Position numbers and translations under genes: made by a program
Assembly (NCBI GenBank): GCA_016839245.1
Contig: JAEOUN010000021.1
Location: 1-14,361 of the forward strand
From: Candidatus Thorarchaeota archaeon
GTDB taxonomy: Archaea > Asgardarchaeota > Thorarchaeia > Thorarchaeales > Thorarchaeaceae
Reading direction: 5' to 3'
DNA length: 14,361 nt
In this document: positions 7,416 through 13,080 of the stretch, piece by piece
How positions within the stretch are numbered: the stretch's first letter is position 1
Layout of the letters: every line of letters starts with the position of its first letter
The notes under the pieces: generated by a model
The model's database searches: none
Told to the model about the DNA's origin: nothing
Seen by the model: the letters and a program-made list of their open reading frames with translations, nothing else

Positions 7416-7925
7416 GTGTTTCTAAATTTGAGAAGACGGTGTTGCTTGTTGACGAGTAAATTACTTTCAGGGATCAGTTCTCAGAGACTTCTTACTGGGC
7501 TCATAATTGGATTCTGTTTATCCTCACTCCTCACATTGAGTGTTACAGGTCAAGGAACACTCTCTCTATCTGTGAACCGTAATGTAGGAATGGCTTTTGG
7601 AAATTATATTAGTGGAACCTTTACCTTGACTGGAAGTGGTCCTGATGCTGTTCAAAATCTAACAGTTTTCTTCAATGGGGATGAGGTTCACTTTGTCAAC
7701 GGTAATAGTGTAAGCTGGCAATTCAATACTGGTAACTATCCTAGTGGTGCTACCAATATTACGCTGGTCGGAGCTGATGACTTGGGTGAATTATATACCG
7801 CGAATGCACGCTTTGTTTTTATCTCAGGGTCTCTCTCTACTATAATAACAATTGGCATCATTGCTCTTATATCAGTTCTAGCAATAGCTAAATATGGCTC
7901 ACGATTTCTCAAATCAAAAAAGTGA
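7416..7925 (+). CDS. Single-domain membrane-anchored surface protein
   Basis: I do not recognise this 169-residue protein as a named family. It starts with a basic stretch (RRRCC) and a hydrophobic helix at about 25-44 that is a signal peptide or anchor. A beta-rich domain with Ig-like character follows (about 47-136, for example SGTFTLTGSGPDAVQNLTVFFNG). A second hydrophobic helix is at about 139-158, and the chain ends in a short lysine tail (KSKK). Two N-glycosylation sequons (Asn81, Asn114) lie in the outside domain. The topology suggests an outward-facing sandwich anchored at one or both ends. No ATG is available; GTG 7416 is the first usable start, TTG codons at 7428 and 7446-7449 are alternatives. 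The cupin gene follows after 25 bases and may be co-transcribed. Confidence 0.7.
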   Translation: MFLNLRRRCCLLTSKLLSGISSQRLLTGLIIGFCLSSLLTLSVTGQGTLSLSVNRNVGMAFGNYISGTFTLTGSGPDAVQNLTVFFNGDEVHFVNGNSVSWQFNTGNYPSGATNITLVGADDLGELYTANARFVFISGSLSTIITIGIIALISVLAIAKYGSRFLKSKK

Positions 7926-7950
7926 GCGCATAGAGACAGAAGTGGTCATA

Positions 7951-8322
7951 ATGAATAATGACCGATATTCAATTAGTACAGACATTAAATACGGGCCTCT
8001 AGAACATATTGACATCAATGAATTAATCACTCAATGTGAAAAAGATTGGCAAAATTTCTCTCTATGCGAGGTAAATGATTGCGTTGTTCGACTTGGTGTC
8101 ATTCATGGAGAGTTTCATTGGCATAAGCACGATAATGAAGACGAGTTCTTCTATGTGATTGATGGTCATCTAATTCTTGAACTGAAAGATATGGTAATCA
8201 ATCTCACACCTGGACAAGGATTCCTTATTCCAAGAGGGATTATCCATCGTACAAAAGCACGAGTGCGTACTGCAATAATGATGGTGGAGGGAAAGACTGT
8301 CACACCTACTGGTGATGGCTGA
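7951..8322 (+). CDS. Single-domain cupin protein
   Basis: This 123-residue protein carries both cupin motifs. Motif 1 is HKH with E (His58, His60, Glu65) followed by Gly72; motif 2 is G-x5-P-x-G-x2-H (Gly88, Pro94, Gly96, His99). These residues bind one divalent metal in a small beta barrel. Cupins of this size include sugar isomerases, dioxygenases and sensory domains, so the reaction cannot be named. An ATG at 7894 is in frame but lies inside the preceding gene; ATG 7951 is preferred because it lies after that gene's stop and gives a normal cupin N-terminus. An extra histidine at 56 (FHWHKH) is typical of the mannose-6-phosphate isomerase-like cupins. A T-rich tract at about 8388-8401 may end the transcript. 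Confidence 0.87.
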   Translation: MNNDRYSISTDIKYGPLEHIDINELITQCEKDWQNFSLCEVNDCVVRLGVIHGEFHWHKHDNEDEFFYVIDGHLILELKDMVINLTPGQGFLIPRGIIHRTKARVRTAIMMVEGKTVTPTGDG

Positions 8323-8387
8323 TTGAGATTAATTCATTTGTTGACTGGTATGAACTCCTATGTATCTGCTCTCACAATAGAATCAAA

Positions 8388-8401
8388 TTTCTTTTCTTTA
8401 A
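8388..8401 (+). terminator. T-rich terminator after the cupin gene
   Basis: TTTCTTTTCTTT and flanking Ts lie about 65 nt after the cupin stop. Archaeal RNA polymerase often stops on such tracts without a hairpin. The tract also sits just before the stop of the convergent acetyltransferase gene. Confidence 0.4.
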
Positions 8402-8409
8402 ATCCGGAG

Positions 8410-8868
8410 TCAATCTTCAATAAATTTTATGTAATAGTTTTCAGAGCGAACGAATCCCTCTCTTTCATATATGTTCTTACTCATTTTTGTATCATGAAGT
8501 GTCATCTTCTCGATTCCTCTCTCTCTACAAAGTTGAGTGATATGTCTTATGAGGGCTGTAGCTAGACCTTTTCTACGGTGTTCTGGTTCAACAAACATAT
8601 TGAATAGATATGCGAACCTTCCGCTCGGATTTTTATCTGTTGGTAATCCTATACAAAAACTCACTGCACATCCACCGATTACCTCGTCATGTTCAAGTAG
8701 GAAGTAGATCTCGATACTTGGATCCCACGGTTCATTTAAGAATCTCCGTGTTGCATCCTTGGTTTTTGAAATTCGTTCTTCTGACCAACCCATTGATCGT
8801 AACATCTCAATACGATGCCGAACTATCACATCAATCTCATTGTTTCTAGCCATTCTAATATGGAACAT
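8410..8868 (-). CDS. GNAT-family N-acetyltransferase
   Basis: This 152-residue protein has the GNAT fold that transfers an acetyl group from acetyl-CoA. The first strand is FHIRMARNNEID, the pyrophosphate-binding motif A is RRKGLA at 98-103 (R-x-x-G-x-A fits), after the strand YLFNMFVEPEHR, and the C-terminal IYEREGFVRSENYYIKF is the usual motif B end. The substrate is unknown. ATG 8868 is chosen because it starts at the first strand and has GGAGAT about 10 nt upstream; a TTG at 8889 would add seven residues. The gene is divergent from the second GNAT gene, with a 264-base gap that contains a perfect hairpin. Family sure. Confidence 0.88.
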   Translation of the reverse strand: MFHIRMARNNEIDVIVRHRIEMLRSMGWSEERISKTKDATRRFLNEPWDPSIEIYFLLEHDEVIGGCAVSFCIGLPTDKNPSGRFAYLFNMFVEPEHRRKGLATALIRHITQLCRERGIEKMTLHDTKMSKNIYEREGFVRSENYYIKFIED

Positions 8869-8946
8869 AGTTCGCTTATCTCCAACCAATCAATTGCTGA
8901 TTGTATTGTTTTGTTTAATCAGTTGATGACGATTATTAAGGAGTAG

Positions 8947-8963
8947 GAACTCCGCAGGAGTTC
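8947..8963. repeat. Perfect inverted repeat between the two GNAT genes
   Basis: GAACTCC and GGAGTTC are perfect 7-bp arms around GCA. It lies 79 bases from the start of the minus-strand gene and 170 from the plus-strand one. It could be an operator or a 5' hairpin; no gene is close enough to decide. The rest of this 264-base gap is AT-rich with no gene I can support. Confidence 0.6.
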
Positions 8964-9132
8964 GATGATACGAAAATCTCATTTGATTGTTCATCCTTTT
9001 TACAATCAAGCTGTTACACTTCTCATCAATATCTTACATGTCTCATTGTTTTCCAATATGACCAACTCCTCACAATTGGATTAAACACTTAGTTCAAATC
9101 TAAGAATGTATGAAAGTCCATGTGATTTTGAA

Positions 9133-10017
9133 ATGAGTTCTATAAGACCCTTAAGAGCATCAGATAGAGCCGATATACTAGAGATTGCTAAGCATACATG
9201 GGAAGGTCATGACTATGTCCCATACTTCTTTGATAAATGGTTGAATGATGAAAACTCGTATCCGATAGGTATTGAGGCTGAAGATCATATTATCGCATTG
9301 GCTAACCTTAGGGTCATTGATAATGGTATGACCGGATGGATGGAGGCTCTCAGAGTGCATCCAGATTATAGAGAGAGAAAACTTGCTACCATCCTAACAA
9401 AACATGTCGTTGAATTAGCAAAAAGCATCCCTGTCAAGCGTATTCGATATACCACCGCTGCAGACAACACAATATCACTACATCTTGCAAAATCGGTAGG
9501 CATGAAGACTAAATTCAAACTTGCATTTCATTGGCAACGAAATCCTGCTGAAATCTCTTGGCAATCATCACAACGACCATTAATTGAGGTTTCTTCGAGA
9601 GCGATTCACGACGATCTAATCGCATCGAATCTTTTGCCATTCAATATCCTCATCTACGACTGGAAAGCTGTTGATGTTACTCAAGGTGGACTGGATATCG
9701 CCAACTCCATTGCGAGATTTTGGATTCAGAGAGATGCTGACAGAATCTATTCCTTCTCTCTAGGATTCCCTAGTCCTCAGTCGTCGTCTGACAATTCAGA
9801 CCAAGAGTGGAAATTCACAATACATGCCTCTGATTCAAGTAGTTTTCTTGATCAACTCTCACATCATGTGCATCTTGCTGCTGAGTCCCGATGCACTGCA
9901 ATCTTTGGCTCGTTTGTAACAAGATATGTTGAAACACTCAACTCCCTTGACTGGGTCACGAAAAAAGAGTATGAGGATGAAGAATGGGCATTAGTGCTCC
10001 TTGAGAGAGTCTTCTAG
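9133..10017 (+). CDS. NAT16-like GNAT acetyltransferase with extra C-terminal domain
   Basis: The first 150 residues or so are a GNAT domain resembling the NAT16/histidine N-acetyltransferase group: HTWEGHDYVPYFFDKWL, then WMEALRVHPDYRERKLA and DNTISLHLAKSVGM. Residues after that (about 145-294) form a second region, as in that group, that may cover the active site. In the acetyl-CoA loop (R-x-x-G-x-A) the glycine is replaced by lysine (RERKLA). The substrate is unknown; a histidine or other amino acid is a guess from the resemblance. ATG 9133 is preferred for GTGAT 6 nt upstream and a clean first strand (SSIRPLRASD); an ATG at 9106 would add nine residues and is near a TATA-like tract at about 9079-9086. 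The gene ends inside a strong hairpin. Confidence 0.82.
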   Translation: MSSIRPLRASDRADILEIAKHTWEGHDYVPYFFDKWLNDENSYPIGIEAEDHIIALANLRVIDNGMTGWMEALRVHPDYRERKLATILTKHVVELAKSIPVKRIRYTTAADNTISLHLAKSVGMKTKFKLAFHWQRNPAEISWQSSQRPLIEVSSRAIHDDLIASNLLPFNILIYDWKAVDVTQGGLDIANSIARFWIQRDADRIYSFSLGFPSPQSSSDNSDQEWKFTIHASDSSSFLDQLSHHVHLAAESRCTAIFGSFVTRYVETLNSLDWVTKKEYEDEEWALVLLERVF

Positions 10018-10027
10018 ATTCTCTCAA
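10001..10027. terminator. Long hairpin between convergent genes
   Basis: TTGAGAGAGTC (10001-10011) pairs with GATTCTCTCAA (10017-10027) around the loop TTCTA, an 11-bp stem with one G-U pair. It covers the stop codon of the acetyltransferase gene and lies 17 bases before the end of the convergent helicase gene. There is no T tract directly behind it on either strand, so it may act as an mRNA 3'-end stabiliser or barrier rather than a classical terminator. Confidence 0.5.
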
Positions 10028-10044
10028 AACTTGAATTAAAACTC

Positions 10045-11802
10045 TCAATCTTCTGTGGCTAAAGTGATTGATCCCATCTTTTTCCCTAAAAGTTCTAGAA
10101 ACATCGTATCTCGTTTCAACGACTTCTCATCTTCAACAGTCTGGTTGTATGCAATTGTGTAGAGTGTCTTGACATTACTGACATTGCTTCTAATCCTGCC
10201 AAGGCTCTGTTCATATCTTTCAAGAGATGCTGTTGTCCCATAGTAAAAACCTACATCTGCCTCTGGAAGATCAGTACCCTTCTCAATCAACCTCTCAGAG
10301 GCAAGGAGCACTGATTTGTCCCCTTCCTTGAATGATTTGATATGCTTGTACTGCATAGCACCATCCATCCCACCGTGTACAAAGGTGGATTGGATTCCCT
10401 GTTTCTCAGCTAGATTTGATAGATATTTTGTGACCTCAACAAAGCGGCACATTACCAATGCTTTCTTGTTTTCTTTTTTCAACATATCAAGCCAAAAGAG
10501 AAGTCGTTTTTCTTTCTCTCCCAGATAATTCGCATCAGATGCAATCAATGTCCTCTTCTTACTCACTTCCTCTTTGACACCTTGGAAATCCTTGTTTGCA
10601 AGCAGAGTCTTATTGGTTATCCCTTCTATAAATTTCTGAAACGAGTCAAATGTTGCTTCTAGTAGGCGTTGTCGAGCCACCGTCAACAATAGATATGCTG
10701 ATGCATTTGAGAGGATAGATTTGAGGTTCTCTTGGTTTCCCCCCATCTTTTCAAGGAGCCTCTTTCGTACATTTTCCTTTCCAAGCAAGTCTGAAACAAA
10801 CAGAAGGATTCTGTCCTTTGGCATGGTCTTTCGACCAGTGAGCAATACATAGGCTTTGCTTAGGTGAGTAAAAGTAGCTTGTCGTGCGTTGGTGATTGTG
10901 GCATCTACGCCAGTAATCCAATCATCAAATACTCTGATTCGTTTCAACTCATAAGCAGGTCGATAGAACTCAAAATCATCTCCTATCGGATGTATCTCAA
11001 CAACACGGTTTCCTGAGAAGGTAGTTTTGAAGAGGTCAATCTTTGCCTCCTGTGAAATTGATGCTGTAAGTCCAATCAATATCTTATCTGAGTCTGACCT
11101 TAGAATATCAAGGACATTGAGGAGCGGTTCGAATCTCTTGTTCATTCTATAATTCTTGCCTTCGAATTCCCGTATCAATAGATTCACTATCCTCTCCTCT
11201 TCAAAATTTTGTCCCTGTGCCTCCAGTTCTCTCTTCAGATCATTTGTAATCTGATTGAAGTTGCGCCCATTCCCGAATCTTCTCTCAATATATTCAATAG
11301 TTTCTTCTTGAGGCCGCTTTGTTCCATAACTCTGTGCAAAGATATCGAATATCTCATCAATGATGATGAGTCGTATCTTCCTAAGGGTTTCTTGATCAAT
11401 TCGTGCAGATCTACCAACTATCGCATTCATCATCAGGACTGGTGTAGCAAAGATGAACTTGGAAATTGCTGCATGCTGACGGGACATGGCTGCTGGGATA
11501 CCCCTCTGCTCGTCGAGGAGATACAAGTGGCCATGGTTTCCCAGGCCATACTTGGTTGCCATCTCATGCAACTGATGTTTTAATTTCCGGTCCTGTACAA
11601 GAAAGAGGACCTTTTCATCATCAGCGATTGCTCCCCGCTCGATGAGGATCTCAACTGTCTGTGTTGCTATGAGAGTCTTCCCCATTCCCGTAGGAAGCAA
11701 GACCAGGAAGAATGTCTTCCCCTCATTCTCTAGTTGATGCACTATCTGGTCTCGCGCATTGAGTTGATAGGAACGAGGTTCGTATTCTGACTGGTCATTC
11801 AT
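10045..11802 (-). CDS. Superfamily 2 helicase, Hef/RIG-I-like
   Basis: This helicase of 585 residues translocates on nucleic acid using ATP. It has a Q-like motif (PRSYQLNARDQI), Walker A LPTGMGKT at 36-43, motif II IIIDEIFD (DEIF at 149-152), motif III GLTAS (244-248), motif IV ALVMCRFVE, motif V ASERLIEKGTDLPEA (about 501-515) and motif VI QSLGRIRSN (532-540). A long helical insert between motifs III and IV (about 300-430) and the spacing resemble the Hef/FANCM and RIG-I/MDA5 group. There is no C-terminal nuclease, and the usual DEAH/DECH in motif II is DEIF. ATG 11802 is chosen because a TATA box lies about 27 bp upstream; a TTG at 11817 would add five residues. Role in repair, replication fork processing or RNA is not shown. 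Confidence 0.9.
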   Translation of the reverse strand: MNDQSEYEPRSYQLNARDQIVHQLENEGKTFFLVLLPTGMGKTLIATQTVEILIERGAIADDEKVLFLVQDRKLKHQLHEMATKYGLGNHGHLYLLDEQRGIPAAMSRQHAAISKFIFATPVLMMNAIVGRSARIDQETLRKIRLIIIDEIFDIFAQSYGTKRPQEETIEYIERRFGNGRNFNQITNDLKRELEAQGQNFEEERIVNLLIREFEGKNYRMNKRFEPLLNVLDILRSDSDKILIGLTASISQEAKIDLFKTTFSGNRVVEIHPIGDDFEFYRPAYELKRIRVFDDWITGVDATITNARQATFTHLSKAYVLLTGRKTMPKDRILLFVSDLLGKENVRKRLLEKMGGNQENLKSILSNASAYLLLTVARQRLLEATFDSFQKFIEGITNKTLLANKDFQGVKEEVSKKRTLIASDANYLGEKEKRLLFWLDMLKKENKKALVMCRFVEVTKYLSNLAEKQGIQSTFVHGGMDGAMQYKHIKSFKEGDKSVLLASERLIEKGTDLPEADVGFYYGTTASLERYEQSLGRIRSNVSNVKTLYTIAYNQTVEDEKSLKRDTMFLELLGKKMGSITLATED

Positions 11803-11823
11803 AGTTTTACCGCTCAATCAATC

Positions 11824-11832
11824 ATTTATAAA
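11824..11832 (-). promoter_or_regulatory. TATA box of the helicase gene
   Basis: The minus strand reads TTTATAAAT, a near-perfect TATA box. Its centre is about 27 bp upstream of ATG 11802, so the transcript should begin at or next to the start codon (leaderless). This is the clearest promoter in the window besides 12941. Confidence 0.65.
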
Positions 11833-11892
11833 ATAAAGGAAAAGGAGCAATCGTGACCAAACCACGAACTAATCCTTATTGATTGAAGATAT

Positions 11893-11915
11893 GTTCCTAA
11901 TGTGACATTAGAGGA
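11893..11915. repeat. Palindrome downstream of the membrane protein gene
   Basis: The core CTAATGT-G-ACATTAG (11897-11911) is a perfect 7-bp palindrome. With a 2-nt bulge the arms extend to TTCC/GGAA. It lies just beyond the stop of the 206-residue membrane protein and before the helicase promoter, so it may be a 3'-end hairpin or an operator. It shares TAATGTGAC with the inverted repeat at 12979-12995. Confidence 0.5.
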
Positions 11916-11916
11916 A

Positions 11917-12537
11917 TCATGTATTAATTCCAGTCAATTCATTTTCAATAGTATCTATTCTTTTTGTGAATCTCTCTCTAATATAATCCTCAAGTTCAGG
12001 TACTTCCGATAGTCTTCGCAGGATGTCAACAAATGAGGGATCCGTTCTTACCGATTCCAAGTCGGCATGTTTTTTCTGTAGCATCGATTTTCTATAAGTC
12101 CGAATAGCAATGATGACCAAAATCGGGGTGAGAATGTATAGTGGCACAATAAAGAGTGCTAAGGTCATGAAAGCTCCCTCAAAAATCACGAAATATGATA
12201 GAGCTGCGGCAGATAGACCAAATGCTATAGCAGCTCCATATCGAGCAGCTTCAGCATCAGAGAGTGGTCTATCGATTATTTGCTTTACTTCTATATATGA
12301 CAAGAGTTCGGATGGGCTCAAGGTATTGACCTCCCAGGTTTCAAGGAGGACAATGCTCTCTTCATTCTCATCCACTACATCAAACGGATTTGTATTCACG
12401 TTTCCCCACTGGACACGTTTCACTTCACATTCAGCGTATCTTAAGTTGCTCTGCAAAATTTTTTCTAATTCTTTACACTTCTCATCTCTGTAATATAGTC
12501 CATACTCCACTTCGGATGCATCAATCTCGACTTTCAC
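11917..12537 (-). CDS. Two-helix membrane protein of unknown function
   Basis: I do not recognise this 206-residue protein. The first 95 residues are charged and predicted soluble, rich in Glu and Asp. Two hydrophobic helices follow at about 98-118 and 122-146, separated by a very short turn, so they form a hairpin in the membrane. The stretch after the second helix (IRTYRKSMLQKKH) is basic, which places N- and C-terminal parts in the cytoplasm. The last 55 residues are helical and charged. The start is GTG 12537; no ribosome site is clear. A TATA-like tract near 12573-12581 on the minus strand would give a leader of roughly 15 nt. It lies upstream of the helicase gene on the same strand, but the helicase has its own TATA box. 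Confidence 0.7.
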   Translation of the reverse strand: MKVEIDASEVEYGLYYRDEKCKELEKILQSNLRYAECEVKRVQWGNVNTNPFDVVDENEESIVLLETWEVNTLSPSELLSYIEVKQIIDRPLSDAEAARYGAAIAFGLSAAALSYFVIFEGAFMTLALFIVPLYILTPILVIIAIRTYRKSMLQKKHADLESVRTDPSFVDILRRLSEVPELEDYIRERFTKRIDTIENELTGINT

Positions 12538-12572
12538 TCTACTTTCACACAGTCAGAGTTTGGACATGAAAG

Positions 12573-12581
12573 AAATTATAG
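12573..12581 (-). promoter_or_regulatory. TATA-like box of the membrane protein gene
   Basis: The minus strand reads CTATAATTT. It is centred about 40 bp upstream of GTG 12537 and forms one arm of an imperfect inverted repeat with 12605-12615. Confidence 0.4.
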
Positions 12582-12615
12582 TTTCGTGATATCAATACTA
12601 GAAACGAACTATAAT
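12575..12615. repeat. Imperfect inverted repeat of two TATA-like tracts
   Basis: ATTATAGTTTCG (12575-12586) is mirrored by CGAACTATAAT (12605-12615), one base shorter, with 18 bases between. The left arm carries the probable TATA box of the downstream membrane protein. The right arm would read as a TATA box on either strand. It may bind a regulator or simply be a duplicated promoter element. Confidence 0.45.
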
Positions 12616-12673
12616 GTAACCTATCTCTCATACGTATTGATGATGAAGTTTTCATCTACCGCGAGTGAGTTTT

Positions 12674-12711
12674 GAAGAAAAGGAGAAAGAGGCTGAGAGC
12701 TTGCATCTCTC
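12674..12711 (-). terminator. Hairpin and T-rich tail after the micro-gene pair
   Basis: On the minus strand GAGAG (12711-12707) pairs with CTCTC (12699-12695) around 7 nt. The pairing overlaps the stop of the second micro-gene and is followed by CCTCTTTCTCCTTTTCTTC. This fits the end of a short two-gene transcript. Confidence 0.5.
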
Positions 12712-12799
12712 AACGTCTGTAGGAGTAAGCGTAAGTGATAGCATCAGTGGAGATGTACCTCTCTGAAGCCTTGATTCTCATGTCCTTAATGAATGCCAT
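12710..12799 (-). CDS. Micro-protein B, 29 residues
   Basis: ATG 12799 opens a 29-codon frame, MAFIKDMRIKASERYISTD followed by AITYAYSYRR. GGAGGT lies 9 nt before the ATG, a perfect ribosome site, and it overlaps the stop of micro-gene A. The protein is basic (six Lys/Arg against three acids), aromatic at the end, and shares STxA(V/I)xYAxxYRR with A. No known family is recognised. There is a faint likeness of ERYISTDAITYA to the ERVSxDAxxxLA segment of archaeal histones, but 29 residues are too few for a histone fold and this is not claimed. It has no hydrophobic helix. Confidence 0.65.
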   Translation of the reverse strand: MAFIKDMRIKASERYISTDAITYAYSYRR

Positions 12800-12826
12800 T
12801 CCTGTTCTACCTCCGGTAAAGGAATG
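12797..12826 (-). promoter_or_regulatory. Translational coupling hairpin over the start of micro-gene B
   Basis: On the minus strand CATTCC (12826-12821, codons 28-30 of A) pairs with GGAATG (12802-12797), which contains the first bases of the ATG of B. Inside, TACC pairs with GGTA around GGA, enclosing the GGAGGT ribosome site. A ribosome finishing A would melt both stems, so B should be translated only after A. Confidence 0.5.
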
Positions 12827-12908
12827 CGTATGCTACAGCCTCTGTGGAGAAGGGATTTCTCCTGTGCTTCTGCACCAGTTCAGTTCGGTTGTTCGTTGTT
12901 AGAGCCAT
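12807..12908 (-). CDS. Micro-protein A, 33 residues
   Basis: ATG 12908 opens a 33-codon frame: MALTTNNRTELVQKHRRNP, then FSTEAVAYAFLYRR. The last 13 residues match those of micro-protein B at 8 positions, with E/D, V/I and F/Y as near matches. Four of the eight identical residues use different codons, which points to selection on the protein. It is basic (six Lys/Arg against two acids), soluble-looking and too small for a known fold. A TATATATA box lies about 36 bp upstream, which predicts a leader of only about 10 nt; there is no ribosome site, as expected. The stop TAG overlaps the GGAGGT of B. No function is known to me. Confidence 0.65.
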   Translation of the reverse strand: MALTTNNRTELVQKHRRNPFSTEAVAYAFLYRR

Positions 12909-12940
12909 AATAGTTCACAACAAATACTGCTCAGAATCAG

Positions 12941-12948
12941 TATATATA
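12941..12948. promoter_or_regulatory. TATATATA box, possibly bidirectional
   Basis: TATATATA is self-complementary. Leftward it lies about 36 bp before the ATG of micro-gene A; rightward about 30 bp before the ATG at 12975. Both distances give very short leaders. A purine-rich BRE-like stretch is not clear on either side, so direction cannot be fixed from sequence. Confidence 0.6.
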
Positions 12949-12974
12949 CCGAAGCCACTTTTGAGGGACACAGA

Positions 12975-13058
12975 ATGAAGTCACATAATGTGACTAGATT
13001 AGAGGGAATTTTAGCTGTTGCTCAAATATACATATTGACATATATAGTGATTCGCTGA
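12975..13058 (+). CDS. Possible 27-residue membrane peptide
   Basis: ATG 12975 opens a 27-codon frame beginning MKSHNVTRLEG and ending in a hydrophobic stretch (ILAVAQIYILTYIVIR) that could cross a membrane once. The ATG lies where transcription from the TATATATA box should start. The stop is 22 bases before the GTG of the 352-residue surface protein, so both could share a transcript. Against it, the first codons form a perfect inverted repeat that may be an operator instead. No homolog is recognised. Confidence 0.3.
   Translation: MKSHNVTRLEGILAVAQIYILTYIVIR
12979..12995. repeat. Perfect inverted repeat next to the predicted transcription start
   Basis: AGTCACA-TAA-TGTGACT has 7-bp arms. 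It lies 31-47 bp downstream of the TATATATA box, a common place for an archaeal repressor site. It could also be a 5' hairpin of the plus-strand message. Confidence 0.5.
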
Positions 13059-13080
13059 CCTCAAAGAATGAGGGAAAATT

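Noticed and set aside
8965..9084. A 39-codon plus-strand frame starting after AGGAG in the gap between the GNAT genes
   Set aside because: The spacing to AGGAG is too short, the frame runs into the likely promoter of the next gene, and the composition is not protein-like.
12545..12655. A 36-codon minus-strand frame between micro-gene B and the membrane protein gene
   Set aside because: It lacks a ribosome site, covers the probable TATA box of the membrane protein gene, and shows no likeness to the micro-proteins.
12710..12799. Micro-protein B as a miniature histone, from a short likeness to the ERVSxDA segment of archaeal histones
   Set aside because: Only about a dozen residues are comparable and 29 residues cannot make a histone fold; likely chance.
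12797..12878. A run of hairpins on the plus strand (12797-12826, 12846-12862, 12865-12876) that first looked like a structured non-coding RNA such as RNase P or SRP RNA
   Set aside because: None of the conserved core motifs of those RNAs is present, and the minus strand of the same bases encodes the two micro-proteins, which explains the region better.
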